Notes: generated from the sequence alone by a model not told the origin. A stretch of 64,000 nucleotides of DNA from Mesodorylaimus sp. YZB2_4 (GCA_030248295.1 JASANH010000457.1:186001-250000); one strand, 5' to 3'. Counted from the stretch's first letter, positions 43,440-55,570 are shown. A program made the numbers and translations.

Positions 43440-44942
43440 ATCGGACCTTCGAGTGCAACACTAGTGCTCTATACCAATGCGAAACACCAAATACCTGGCC
43501 TTTAGAGTCAGCTCATGAGCCTGTTTTCTTTCCCAGTGGTGTAATTTGGCTGTCATGTTGCGGCTGGTTATGGATGAGAACATCTACATATAAAAACCCC
43601 GACAGAATATTGACTGATTGTTAGAAGAATACCTGAGGCATGATAGAAAACTTTGTTTCGGAATAAATTTTATTTAAATTTTATTGAAACTCATGGATTA
43701 ATCCTACGGGCAAAATTAATGTCGGATTTCGTGCCAGAACCGCTTTATTATTGTTTTCCAACTGACCATGCTCGGTCATTATAATATATCTATGGCTCGA
43801 CCCCTGAGCCGCAGGAAACGCACTAGCCAGTAACCTAAAGAACGAATCGACGCAATCTACGACGCTATTTGATGAAGTAGAATGTATAAACCACTCCTCT
43901 GGGTAAATATAATATATCTGACATCTCGCTTCTCCCTTGCCTCGGTGGCAGGAGCGCGATGATTTTTATAAATGAAGGTTTTCAGTGAGGAGAATTTATA
44001 TGATAGACTTTATGGCAATTCATAATTTTATTCAAAGCTTCAACCATCGCGATACGTGCGCAACTGCGAACATTTTTAGATTTCTAGTGCTTCTTGTCGT
44101 TGGGAGGTCAGAATCCGGCAGTAACAAAACTGATCGTTCATTATCAGACAATGGTGACGAGTAAAGACAAGCGCAATGTTATGCCTGTGCTTGTATGCTT
44201 GTAACTGTAAGACAAGTAGGTACCGTACTCGATGGGTTCGCGCTTCATCGAAGTATGCGGGACCAATAAGAGCTTCCGGCCTTGGTCTCTTATCTGAAGC
44301 AATCTAAAACAAGACAAACAAAACTTTTAGGCACAACCCTTGTTCCACGAGCTTGCAGCACGACGACGAACGATCTAATTCATGCATGTACAATTTCTTA
44401 GAAAAAGTGGGCGGAGACCCGTGACTTGTGATGAGTTTTCTAGGAGACAGAAGGAGACTGATCATTGCTCGGTTTAATCCATTAAACGCTACGCTTTTGC
44501 CATGAATTTCTTTCTTTTCGTCGATTGGTAGGTCAATGATGATGTCAGGAAACCAGAATTTGTGTGCCCTGTAAGGCCTAACTTACCCAAGCACCTTCCG
44601 CCTTCACCTTCCAAAAAAGTCAATGCGCTTCTTGTTTCTACATGTGGGGTCATGTACAAGTTCTGCCTCGATCTAACGCACGGCTCTTTCTGAAAGTTTT
44701 TTTACAAGGACCAACAAAATCGTGGTAATGCTCGTCCGTCAGACTTGTACAGACTTGTAAGTTACTACTTCTTGTCTTTCTTGATATTTCCTAAATGTTT
44801 TTATTTGGCGGCTCACAAGTTTCTTCCATTGAGGCACCGCTCACGCTTGCATTTCTAACTTGCGAGGTGGTTTTCAGCGAAACCTAGATACGTTTAAAAT
44901 TAACATTTTTGGCGCGTGTAACACTTATACTGTACGTGACTT
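43440..44942. other. Intergenic region upstream of the DEG/ENaC gene
   Basis: No supported exon. If the channel has a 5' exon it should be on the minus strand here or beyond, but none is convincing. The last 100 bases belong to a dispersed repeat also present at 31800-31965. Confidence 0.4.
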
Positions 44943-45422
44943 CTTTGTGGGTTGGGCCCCGTGCCGCCCCAGTTCCCCCACTTACAACCCGTTTTGCATA
45001 TAGCCGGCCAGCAGTCTTGATATGATAAGCGGGGCCGTGAGGTGACCAGCTCTCTCGGCAGCTTCCATCTGTGTATCTCCACTAGGAGCACCTCTACACG
45101 AGGGGGCCCTGTGCCAGCCCGCCGCCAAGGATGATTGTGGGCGAGAAGATATGGATTCCTGACTGGTCGGGAACCAGTTTCCTGATTATCTACTCTTCGG
45201 CGTCCGCCACTTGACGGTACCGGCTCCAGGGTCCTGAGAGCCAGGTGTGCAAGGCCAGCGACGGACTTACTAAATTTCCTTCAAAGACTGGTTCTTACTT
45301 TGAGAACGGGCTTAGTAAACTGCCATCCTCAGCCGAAACAGAACTGCGGCCTCCCGGTCAGGGTTGCTGGCCCAAGCAATGCGGGACCAACGCCTTAACC
45401 AGCTGAGCCACCGCGGCTCTTG
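44943..45422 (-). repeat. tRNA-derived SINE, family 2, copy B, with 13-bp target duplication
   Basis: Read on the minus strand the head carries an A box TGGCTCAGCTGG at about 45401-45412 and a degenerate B box. The element is flanked by CTGTACGTGACTT at 44930-44942 and again at 45423-45435, a 13-bp target site duplication typical of LINE-driven retroposition. It aligns with copy A throughout. Confidence 0.85.
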
Positions 45423-45435
45423 CTGTACGTGACTT

Positions 45436-46670
45436 GGTGAAACTGGGCCCAGGCTGCTCCATGGTGTGAGGCTTCCCTAGAGTGGTCTGACCCGCGAAGG
45501 CATCAGATAAGCATTGCTATCTTCGAATAAAATGTGCCTAATGATAATTAGAGTCTAGACTTTTGAGACGCATCGTGCCGCAACGGATTCTGCCGTAGTC
45601 TGCGTGCCGTACAGTATGTACAGTATATTACAGCCCCCTGCATCACTTGTTTAAACCCAGGTGATTTTTCGTGTGTTTGGCTCTTGACAGTAGCGACATC
45701 GCCATGGCCGTCCCGCTAGAATGAGCCGCGAAAAGTCATGAGAGCGGTGTAGCCTTCTCAAATTCTAAACCAGCTTAAAAGCCACACACTGATTTTCAAG
45801 CCAACAGAAATCTAATCGCCTGACGGGAATCTTTCTTGCTAAGCTTGTTATTCACTTTCATGCAAACAGCACACAGAATGATCGAGCGACAACATAACCT
45901 GCAGCAACAGACAGCAGAACCAAAAGGACATTCCTTAAAAGATGTACACACTTGATTTAGATTTGAATGTGCATCGAATTTTCACGCATAGAAACATCAA
46001 TAATATAAAACTACATAGTGTGCATACTAATAATTCTCGTTTCATGTTTTATAAGAGCACAACTTGTGCACTTGTCTCTTTTTATGTTACCCTGTCAGAA
46101 CAGAGGCACTAACCACTCCAACGAATGGAATTGGGCCAAAACAAGATTCTGACTGACCCAGGAGAACCTTTTGATATCTGGGCAGGCTGTAAAATACAGT
46201 TAAGCGTATACATTTGAAAGGTTCGAATCGAATCATTTTTTAAATTCAGACTCAGATCAAAGTCGTGTATGCTGTACAGTAGGATCAACGAATAAGCCAG
46301 CGGTAGAACTCTAAATCTTATAGAGAAGCTGTGAGGTTTTGAAAGCGGGCTTTGATTTTAAAACAGCGTGGAACAAGTCCCAATTATCATAGTTTGGCTG
46401 CTGCTGCTCATTCCCAGGCAAGGCACGCGCGGCTGACAAAACATACACATAAAATGTTGGTAAAGGCAGCAACATCATCATATTTTATTCTTGTGCCAAC
46501 GCATATGCGCACTAGGAGCACGAGAAACATGAAACACAACACACATGATACTAAAATGTGAAAGTGCAAAAAAGAAAAACGACATCAAGTCTCCTAATCA
46601 TGAAATCAGCATTTTTCTCAAAATAGAACGCAGAACGTGAAACAAAAATGCAAAAAATGTCTGAAAGCAA
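45436..46670. other. Intergenic sequence between SINE and LINE remnant
   Basis: No supported exon. A stretch near 46110-46165 resembles sequence near 54495-54545. Paired ACAGTA motifs occur at 45612-45633. Confidence 0.4.
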
Positions 46671-47774
46671 TTACGCAAATTTAGTCAACAAAATCCTGGA
46701 ACGATACTGTGCAAAATTTAAGAAAGCAATATCAATAGGCAGATTATTACAAAGCGTAATTCCGGAAAACACAAAACTCTGTCGATAGGATTCAAAAAAA
46801 GGCCTTGGCACAATAAGATGATGAGCCTCACATGTCCTTGCACTGGCACGATTTACAGACCTATGAACAAATCGACTCGTTGAAAAATCATGCAAGCCAT
46901 GATAATACTCATAAAATTGACATAGCTTCAGACGGTTCCCCTATCGCTTAGTGACGACCAGCTAGCTCTGTTTAAAGCATCCTCATAAGTGCACGTAAAA
47001 TCATTTAGATACAGCCTAAGCGCATAAAACTGCGAGCGTTCCAATTCAGAAATATCAGCTTTTGAAACCGGATCCCAGCATACTGAGCCATATTCCAAAA
47101 CAGAACGGACACAGGCATTATAAACTGATCCCAAAGCTGAAGGATGCGTTTGCCTTCCTAGTTTACGTCTAACGATAAGCGCACCCATCATGACATTCTA
47201 CTTCTTAACGATCTCAGCCACATGCTCAGTGAACTACAAGTCTGGACTAAAAATAACACAAAGATATTTAATCTCGTTAAAAAAGTGATCCTATAAAGAT
47301 GGTTCTGGTGCAATTTTCCTATGTCCATAACGAAATATGATTCCTTGAGTTTTATCCGCATTAAAATCCAAACTGGCACTTTCCACCCAGGCCGCGATAA
47401 AATCGATCATTGGTTGGATTGCTTCCTTTGCGTCTTCCAGACGTCCAACTGGGAAAAAACAGGGCGGTATCATCAGCGAAGGCTTGTAACAGAGATGCTG
47501 GGAAAAGACCAGAAAACTGTTGCAATAGCGAGTCGATATAGGCGACAAAAAGTGTCGGTCCCAAGACACTGCCCTGAGGCACGCCCGAAAATACAGGAGT
47601 AGTGTCCGAAGAACAGTCTCCGATCACCACTCGTTGAGACCTCCCATGGAGATAAGACGAAAGATCGCAACAATGGTCGACGATTATGTCTTGCTTGCAA
47701 CGGCAGTCAGTAAATTTTAAGCCACAAAAAAAACTTTTTTTAACACCAGCACCAGTCCATTGATAGTGGCCCAA
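46671..47774 (-). mobile_element. Decayed non-LTR retrotransposon (LINE), C-terminal half of reverse transcriptase
   Basis: Broken frames on the minus strand give, in order, a SGVPQGSVLGP motif with YID, the catalytic FADDTALF motif near 47466-47482, a KTQGIIFRYG thumb-like segment, YLCVIFSPDL, and a C-terminal tail with ELERSQ and a FFESYRQS...LP region. This order is that of CR1/jockey-like reverse transcriptases. Several stop codons and frame changes show it is dead. The endonuclease half is missing. A related fragment may lie at 54644-55570. Confidence 0.85.
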
Positions 47775-48588
47775 AATAATTAAGCGCTGGTTTCCTGTGT
47801 TTGAAAGAACAAGCCGAAGATTGCGGGGTCAAGTCCCCAAAGGGGCGCAACAGGAACAGGAATTTGTTTATTAAACCTTATCCTTACCTCATCTAGCCTT
47901 ATCTTAAAATTTAAAAATCAGTTCGCTTCGCCTGTTAACTGCTTCCTTGCATACATGGAACACTTCCATCATTTTTTCGCTGCCTGACTTGCGTTCTCCA
48001 GCTACATGAATTCCCCTCCACATGACCTTCTTCAGTTGGAAGTAGAGTTCGATGCGATGCGTCAAATAAGCTTGCGATGTGAAGTTTTAGGCCTTTTTTC
48101 ATTGGCAGTTCGTCCAAAAGTGTCGAATCCCACGCTTATCTGACGCATAGCATCGAACTAAACTTCGGGCTTCAGCGATAGAAACAGCGCCCCTTCGGAA
48201 AAGGCTCTCATGGAAAACTCCACATTTTATGGAGTTTCCATGTTATTGATAGAAAGTTTAGCTGAATAGTGGTCAACTGGTATCCTGGCCAAGTTTTCTC
48301 GCTAATCTCATGACGCTGCACCGATGTGTTTGGCCTTGAGTCATGCCCTGCCGCACGTACCGTATTTCACGCCGAAGATTAGCGATAGAGGTAGTTGATC
48401 CAACTCTACCTCGAGTGATCCCACGAGCAGGCAGCGAGGTTTTTTTAATTCTGCATTTCAATTTTAGCCAGATGTTTTCATGGAAAATATATAAGATGTA
48501 TCAGATTATTCCAGGATATACTAGTCCATGAATTGGCGGATCAATAGATTAGTTGCCAACTGCCCAGGGTGTTATTTTTTTTCAGTCG
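47775..48588. other. Sequence between LINE remnant and receptor fragment
   Basis: No supported gene. Open frames at 47935-48117 and 48273-48531 have no domain. Confidence 0.4.
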
Positions 48589-48712
48589 CCATCTCGTCGC
48601 TTACTTTGGGTGTCAAGTTCGATTATCCTCCTGACGGGCGTGTAGTTATTGCCCTCGAGCTACTCGCATCAGAGCCGAACGCTCCCCCCCCCGTCTGCTA
48701 TTCTGCTGACAG
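48589..48712 (-). pseudogene. Fragment of a fourth serpentine receptor (3' end of exon 2)
   Basis: About 120 bases align with the C-terminal codons and start of the 3' flank of receptor copy 3 (56440-56535): GTCAAGTTCGATTA, GGCGTGTAGTTATTGC and CTCGAGCTACTCG occur in the same order, with a small deletion and an expanded C-run. Nothing of the seven-helix region remains. Confidence 0.7.
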
Positions 48713-49220
48713 CCGATTGGCGCCGTGTCCTGTCAGTTCAGCAGTTCTCGCTGCCTACCCTCACAAAAGGCAAAAGGCACAGTTGGAGCTAAACAAATCC
48801 TCACAAATTCTGAACTCTGCACCGATCTTGCGTCCGATTCCTGGGCCTACTGTAGTTTCACGATCACATGTCATGTCCTAAGTGGTAAGACATGTGATTT
48901 GACGACTCTAACTTTAGAACATATCCTCGCCGATTGTGAAACCGACCCCGGGCTTATGCCGATATAAGCAGCTAACGCTAACAAAGCCAATCATAATAAG
49001 AATATGTTCAGGGCAAGAGCTGGCAACACATTCAAAAAGTTCGTTGTAACTTTAGCATTGCTCCAGCGCGGTCTTCATGGTCAGATGATTGATTTCAGCT
49101 ACTGCAGCATGTCAAGTACCTTTTACTGATAATTTAACCATCCACTATCTTAATCGATTAGATTATCGATATTTTTTTGATCACAGTCAATCGACACCTG
49201 AGATCATGACCGAAGAGCTG

Positions 49221-50607
49221 TCACCAGTCCGTTTCGTTGGCAGAGTCCACCTTATCGGTGACAATCACCTTGCTGACTATGGGAGTGTCCAGCTCGATTA
49301 TTCTCCTGGCGGGCTTGTAATTATTGCTGCTCAATACTCTCAGATTAATCTCATCGCCACCAAACCTCCCTGTCTGCTTGAAAAACTCGATAGCTCTTTT
49401 CCTTAATCTAGTATTCACAATTAAGTAGACGATAGGGTTGATGGCGTGGTTGAATGTCCAGACTCCTTGCAATAAGAAGCAAGTGGCCAGGCTGACCAGA
49501 TCGAAGGCTGATACAATTGTGAATATGATAAATGTGGCTGTGAATATGCACCCGAGGATAATGCACTGGACAAGCAATTTTACCTCTCGTCGAAAGCTTC
49601 GCTGTGTTGAGAAACTTTAAATTTGTTTTCGCATCTGATGAACCCAAAGTAACGAGAAAATATTAAACAAAATTTTCACACTTGTGCAAATCGAATCAAA
49701 AACCAAAGTAATCCAATTAAATGCGGCCCCTAATCTCGTGCTATCGTCAAACGCCCAAGTGTATAAATTTGGTAGAAATGCAGAAAGGCTTCCAGAGAGG
49801 ATGTCGCCGTAGAAACAAGGAATTCCCATCAAGAACCACGACACTCCGTGAAGTACCCACAACTTATGCCTCCTAAAAAAGGAAGTACTTTTCATTAAGT
49901 GCCACGCTTCTATTCGTGGCTTTTTTATTATAGAATAAGAAATTCATGCTCTTGGTGGCTCCTTACATATCAAGTCATGATCGATTATATGCATTAAACA
50001 CAGTACGCAGACTACTGCTCCTCCTTTTATTAATCGATCTCTCAAACACTACCACTACACGGGACGCACGTGACCCACAAAGCGAAGTTTTAGGCGTATT
50101 AATTCGAATCTCGGGTAAATATTCGCATTCACTCGTAGAATTAGTCGGGCCACCGTCTCTGAAAGTTGTAAAAAGCGCAAAGCATGTCTCAAAATCTTAC
50201 TTAAAAACTTTAGATTCCAAATGAGGCCTCGTGATTGCGATCCATCGACTGAATGAAATTAGAGGAAATAGGACGCAATTGGCGTACCAGGCGCTCAGGC
50301 ATAGGAAGGAGGCCACACGAGCCAGAATCGGTTCCTGATGCTGAGCCAAGATCACTACACCAGCGTACACTCCAACCATGCATAGATCGATACAATCGGC
50401 TACTGCTAAGTTAATCATGAAGGAGTAAGTCGCATTTTTCATTTCCTTATCAGTATAAATAAGATAAGCGCAAAAAATTTGAAGCGGAGTGAATATGATC
50501 GCTACAGAAATGTAAATCGTAGCCATCGTTCTGAGACCATTGGTTCGAAAACCACCGCCATTAGCCATTTCCAAGCTAAGGTTCATTTCTCCGCCTGCTT
50601 GAAACAT
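49221..50607 (-). pseudogene. Serpentine receptor copy 2, interrupted by one in-frame stop
   Basis: Exons 50201-50607 and 49221-49872 join in frame as in the paralogues, with sound splice sites. The seven-helix pattern is present: LAVADC in TM2, SRWIAITRP after TM3, NPIVYLIVNTRLRKR in TM7. A TAA at 49617-49619 interrupts the third intracellular loop after MRKQI, where copies 1 and 3 have CAG. The same frame then stays open for another 131 codons to the C-terminus. No other lesion is seen. It is probably a recent pseudogene; readthrough or a sequencing error remain possible. A protein ended there would lack TM6 and TM7. Confidence 0.8.
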
Positions 50608-51344
50608 CTTTACTGCGACCGCGACTTGTCAAAGAAAACGAAGGCTAACGCTGCCCTGGACTAGACAAGCTCGTACTGCAGTGTGAATAACGACGCACAG
50701 CTCGGCGCTAAGTCTGTTTCAGAGGCCCTCGTTGGAGAGGACGCAGTCGATTTGATGGAGAATCGTCACCTGAGTTCCAAGCGGTAGTTCATTTGGGTGG
50801 CCCGACGTGCTGGCTAGAGGGATTCTTTAAAGTTTAAAGGGTGGATAAAAGAAACTGAGAAAAAGTCATTTTGTGTTTTGTGTTATTCCTGGCGCCATGA
50901 GCTCGATTATTGGCGCGACTGTGCAAAAGAAAGAGGAGCTGCGTGAGTAGATCTATGTTCATACTTCGTTTAAAATGCGGGGAGTCAAAGCGGCTATGGC
51001 GACACTGAGTCTTTAACTGGTCTATCCAGTGTCGATAGAGGCCACACGGGTGGGAACATGGGCTAATGCTAAGAATATGCATTGCACGAGAGTGATTTAA
51101 AAATTCTAATACATACGAGCCTGTAGGCGTGATTGCATACAGTACATATTGATGGCAATTTTTATAGCGCACGATATCACGCAAAAATGTTAGGTCGAAA
51201 TCTGAAATGGCAAATCTGTCGAGTGTGGCCGCCTACGACATTTGAAGTTAGTATAAAAATGTGTCAGATACGTTCATAGCTAATTTTGAAAGCTTACGTG
51301 CAATCAGCAGTCAAAGTTTGGCAGGGTGCCATCCCAGGTCCAAC

Positions 51345-51835
51345 AATGAGTTCACGGTTCGACCCGAGCCAACCAAAAAGTTTTGAAGTCGAACCCAACC
51401 CAACTCACTTTTAAAACCCACCATTCCCTGGTGAACCTAAACCCAACCTATAAAAACCCTAGTTTTTTTAAAACTTGACTAACCCCCAAAAAACCCTCTT
51501 TGGTTCTGTGATATTATCAGCATGACGAACAATCTTGTGAAAATTATTCACTAAGCGACATGAGGGAGAGCAATCTTGGAATGGTGTCTACTCGAACCAA
51601 CGGACATCATATCGCAGTGACTTCAAAACGCTGAGCTGATCAACCACATTCTCATGCTGACGAATGAGTGGAAAAGTGGAAACGTTTGTTTTTTGGGGGC
51701 CGGGCTCGAAAAAAGGTCAGTCTCAATAACCCAAACCACTCTCCTAAAAACCTGACTTTTTAACTCAACCCAAAAAGGTGGGCTGGGCTGGGTTTTGGTA
51801 CCTGATGTCAGACCTGGATTTTAACAGCTCTTTCT
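51345..51835. repeat. Probable decayed TIR element with CCCAACC-rich ends
   Basis: Both ends are rich in AACCCAACC-type sequence. The left begins CAGGTCCAACAATGAGTTC and the right, reversed, begins CAGGTCTGACATCAGGTAC. This resembles hAT-type termini, but I see no target duplication and no transposase. Confidence 0.4.
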
Positions 51836-52700
51836 CTGTTCAGTGATTAATCTAGTGGAAAACTTTGTTTTTTTTCATTCCATAACTTTGTTCTGGTCAT
51901 AAGCGGTTCAACTAGAGAGTAGCAGCGGGCGGATGCTCCGAACTTGTCAAACATCCACAGCATGTCCGACATTATCCTTGTGAATCTAATTCATAAGAGG
52001 TTTTTTCGGTCAGGGCACTATTCATTAATATGATTAAAAGATAATTGCCACGATAGTGGACAATCTAGTCCTGAACATGATTGAGATCAAAAACGTAAAC
52101 TCAGAGCGGTATTGGACTTTTAATTTTCTGTATGTCAATTTGAAGTGCCGATACAAGCTAGTGGCAGCCGACAGCGAAACTTACTGAAACACGTTCCTAC
52201 AGTGCGTAACTTCGGTTGCAAGGGCTCAAATAGTTATATTGTATGTGCACAAAATTGCCAAATGAGATGGAAAGGTTACGGGCAAGGAAATATATATACC
52301 CCGGCTCAATCGCGGAAATCGTCGTGAATAATGAATTATTGATTCAAGAGGCACCGATAAAAATACTGACGCCCTTGGGCGCACATAGTCACGAAATTAA
52401 GACGGATTTTAACATCGCGATCGAAACTTTAATGAAAAGGTAATGTCAAGTGAGTGCAAGGAAAAAAGTGGGAAACTTCCTTAATTTCCTCTCTTGAAAT
52501 ACATTACGGGGAGAAATGAGATTTAGTCCAAGTAAAAAAAAACGAGCCATAAAAGGTTTTTATTTTCAATACTTTCTGCTGCAGGCAATGGGACTAGTAG
52601 ACTAGCTCTCAAATAAGATGTTAGGCAAGACAGTCGGTGTAGGCTTATTGAGTTCCAGAGACAGACCCAGGCTGGTGGGTAACTCGATTCGAATAGCAAA

Positions 52701-53208
52701 TATCGATAACGCTTTCAAATGCAGTAGTCGCTGGTCATTTCACCCTCGTGTAACCTGCATCCCTGGCGGTCGGGAGTAATCGATACGCTCCCCTGGCTGG
52801 CAGGCGTCAACCTCTTCGGTCGATGTTTCTAGGCCAGGTATAGTCGCGAGACTTGCCTAGGCGTATTAGCCCACAGACTCAAATCTTGACTATCTCCCAC
52901 CGCCCGGGTGCGCTGGTTACAATTGAACGCACATTGCATGATTGGAGGCGCGTAAATTATGTGCATGAACATATGACTGTTAGTTACGATAGGGAAAAAA
53001 TCAGACTGTTGACTGCGTTGGCTGTAATTTTTCAAAAGTTACACTTAAAATCTTGTGAATACCAATATTCTATTGTACAAATCACCGTAGTAGTAAAAAG
53101 TTGAAGACAACAAGTATCGTACATGGTCACTGCAGGTTTCGAGCGGGCTACAAGCAATACTCACAAGTCACAAGTGCACAAGTGACTCGCATTTCACGAA
53201 AGTACAGT
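52701..53208. other. Intergenic sequence
   Basis: No supported gene. Open frames at 52829-53104 on both strands have no recognisable domain. Confidence 0.4.
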
Positions 53209-53216
53209 AGCGGGAC

Positions 53217-54182
53217 TAGTGTTCGACTGGGACCCCGATCCCCGCCCCGCGGAGATAGCCAACCCCGTCCCCGTCCCCGGGGTCGTGGCCTAGCGGGTAG
53301 GCGTCTGCCTCTCACGCTGGGTGCGCACTTAGAGGGGAGGGTTCGACTCCGCCTCGGCACAAAAGGATTGTCAAATATGTGTTCCTTAGCCCTCGAGTGC
53401 GCTGTATAGTGCTTGGCTATGGATAAAGTATGACATATGACATGACATATGAGAAAAATGTGTCGGGGATTCACCCCCGAAAACTCTCTCACCTTCGACA
53501 ATCCTAAAGACCCACTAAACGCACCGTCATCATTTTGCGCGATGTTGTGAGATTTATAAAAAAATACTTTGCTGTCTGCGTGGCGCGACGACTTGTGCAA
53601 TGCGCATGTATTCTTCAGTGGGATCAGGTCAGTAGGTAGGTACTGGTACTGGTACTATCTTTTGTCTTTGGGAATGTTCACGCGGCCTATGCGGCACATG
53701 GAGGGCGTGTATATTCTCAAAGACAGGTTATAGTTGGGGCTAGCTAGCTGTCTCTCGATGCTGTACTTTTCCCTGAATAGAAAAATGTCCAAAGCGTCGT
53801 CCTAATTTGACAAAGTTGACAAGAAATTTTCAGGGAGCAAAATTTATAATGAAAACCTTGAGCCATGCATTAGCTTCGCCAAGTTCCTCACTGATGGTGT
53901 TCTTGTCTCCGCTAATCCACAATAGATTTATGGTATATGTGAAGGCTTCCTGTAAAAAATGCAGGGTAAACTTCATGAAGTTTTTAGAACATGTCAAGAA
54001 ATGATCATGTAAGCAGACGTTGAGACTCAGAAAGCTTTTTTCTCATCTCCGTCCCCGCCGGGGTTATCTGCAGCCCCGAAAGACCCCGACGACCATCCTT
54101 GTCCCCGCCCCCGACCCCGACCCCGACCAGGGAAAGACTAAACCCGCCCCATCCCCGAAAAATCACCCCCGGTCGAACGCTA
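53217..54182. mobile_element. hAT-like non-autonomous DNA transposon with 8-bp target duplication
   Basis: The left end TAGTGTTCGACTGGG (53217) and the reversed right end TAGCGTTCGACCGGG (54182) are terminal inverted repeats. They are flanked by the exact 8-bp duplication AGCGGGAC at 53209-53216 and 54183-54190, the hallmark of hAT elements. Both subterminal zones are very rich in CCCCG. The 966 bases encode no recognisable transposase. A SINE (53279-53455) sits in the left arm. Confidence 0.85.
53279..53455 (+). repeat. tRNA-derived SINE, family 1, copy B (inside the hAT-like element)
   Basis: A box TGGCCTAGCGG at 53286-53296 and B box GTTCGACTC at 53341-53349 both fit pol III consensus. 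The tail is made of ATGACAT-type repeats. It matches copy A at 7688-7856. Its position inside the hAT-like element shows it inserted later. Confidence 0.8.
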
Positions 54183-54339
54183 AGCGGGACCATTTGGAGA
54201 TTCCGGCCTCACAACCCAGATTCTTCCTGACACGACCGAATTGAAGATGCATGGGTACTTTCCACGCCTTTCGTGTGGATCGAATCGTAAGATTTTTCTT
54301 TCATGGGATACATAGATGTGTAATACTTTGGCTTGCACT

Positions 54340-54480
54340 GGATTAGCATTTCAATGAATTTTTTCGAAAAAGTTATTTATTTGCCAGATTATAAAAATAA
54401 TCGCCGTCTTTTGAAGTGCCCAGGTTATCGAAAAACATGAATGTTCAAGCATAAATCTCTTTTTGATGCATTAGATGTCA
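54340..54480 (-). pseudogene. Fragment of a DEG/ENaC gene
   Basis: This stretch matches coding sequence of the DEG/ENaC gene at about 42965-43080: TTTATTTGCCAGATTAT, then GCCCAGGTTATC, then AAATCTCTTTTTG in the same order. Translated on the minus strand it keeps FDNLG and NLANK in frame, then hits stops. No other part of the channel is visible nearby. Confidence 0.75.
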
Positions 54481-54589
54481 TTGATTGCTATTCCAACGCT
54501 ATGCAAGCGGCCAACAAAAGATTCTGAATGACCCGAGAGAAGAATTGACTTACGCAAGGAAATACACTATTGTTCATTATCTCCCGAAA

Positions 54590-55570
54590 AGTTTATTATC
54601 GCAGACGAAAAACTTTTAGACCTTCTAATTCGTACGATCCACGTCAGCCTTGGAGTCCATCATAGTCCGTATTATCTGGAAAACAAAACTTGCATGAGAT
54701 CTCGAGAAGGCGTGAAAGGAAATCTGTTGAAACCTGGCTTGCATGTTGTCCAAATGTTAGAGTTGAAGAAACCCAAAAATCATTTCTTGAATGGTCAATG
54801 AGGAAATGAGATAGACGAGGACAAAGTGGGTTGTTTTGCAAAGTACTTTTGGTTTTGCTGGTCAAAAGAAGAGCACTACGTCTGCTGATATGAGGGTGGC
54901 AGAAAAATTGAAGAAATAAAAGTCGACTACGGACTTTTGATTTATTTCGAGTTGAAGGGAAAGAATGAAATAGATATAAATCACGTAAGAACATAGAGCC
55001 AAAGCATGAAAGTACGTGATTAACAGCAAGACACTGCTTCAAAAGGGTTGTACATATAATCTTGACCAGAAGACGTTTTGAATTCAATTGAGGCACACCA
55101 GCGCTAGATAACTTCATGCAGATCATTTGTCGCCCTCGTGCGTCGCTCGTATATCTAACTCTTAAATTGCTTAGAGTCGATTACCATAAATCACAATCAC
55201 TTCGCTTGTCTTGTTCGTAAACTCGCCAGTAATATAACAGGCAGCCTTAGATACAAGCGTGAGCTCCAGCCTCTTCAAACGTACCGTATATAAGCCTTCT
55301 CACATACCCTCCCCCCCTTTGGGGGCAAATTCTTGGAATCCCTGCGGAAACTGTGGCTATTAATCGCAGCTTACGATACCTAAGCAGTGAAGCAGCAAGT
55401 ACATATATAAATATATATGTGACTACCATTCATCATATCCCAGAACACCACGGCTAACAGGAAAACGCACATAAAAGCAACATTGTATAAGTTATGCAAC
55501 CTAATCGCTTACTCTCTAACAGTAGTAGTCGTTGTCAACGGCAGTCAGTAGTTTTTAAGCGCCAAAGACA
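54590..55570 (-). mobile_element. Possible second LINE reverse-transcriptase remnant
   Basis: ACGGCAGTCAGTA at about 55544-55557 matches the LINE at 47700-47713, and the distance to a LINE-tail-like frame (54644-55126, minus, 160 codons) is similar to that in the first copy. The frame has a KRLLVKIICTTLLKQCLAV-like stretch that could derive from the RT thumb region. Sequence similarity is weak, so the assignment is tentative. Confidence 0.35.

Larger units (their letters stand above)
48739..52700. repeat. Segmental duplication, block 1 (holds receptor copy 2)
   Basis: Matches to block 2 (55962-59100) continue outside the receptor genes. The 3' flank shares GGGCAAGAGC and GGCAACACATT with similar order. 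The 5' flank shares GAGAAAAAGTCATTT, CTCAATCGCGGAAAT and TTTCCTC.CTTGAA motifs. Both blocks have the same orientation, so this is a direct tandem duplication. Confidence 0.65.

Noticed and set aside
45600-45640. Frequent GTACAGTA strings as a possible regulatory code
   Set aside because: They recur across the window, but without spacing or positional pattern near genes; I cannot show enrichment without counting against composition.
46110-46165. Possible hidden 5' exon of the DEG/ENaC gene
   Set aside because: It resembles sequence beside the channel fragment at 54.5 kb, but no frame encodes a plausible channel N-terminus and no donor is clear.
53148-53600. 150-codon minus frame
   Set aside because: It runs through the SINE and the GC-rich arm of the hAT-like element, which keep many frames open by composition.
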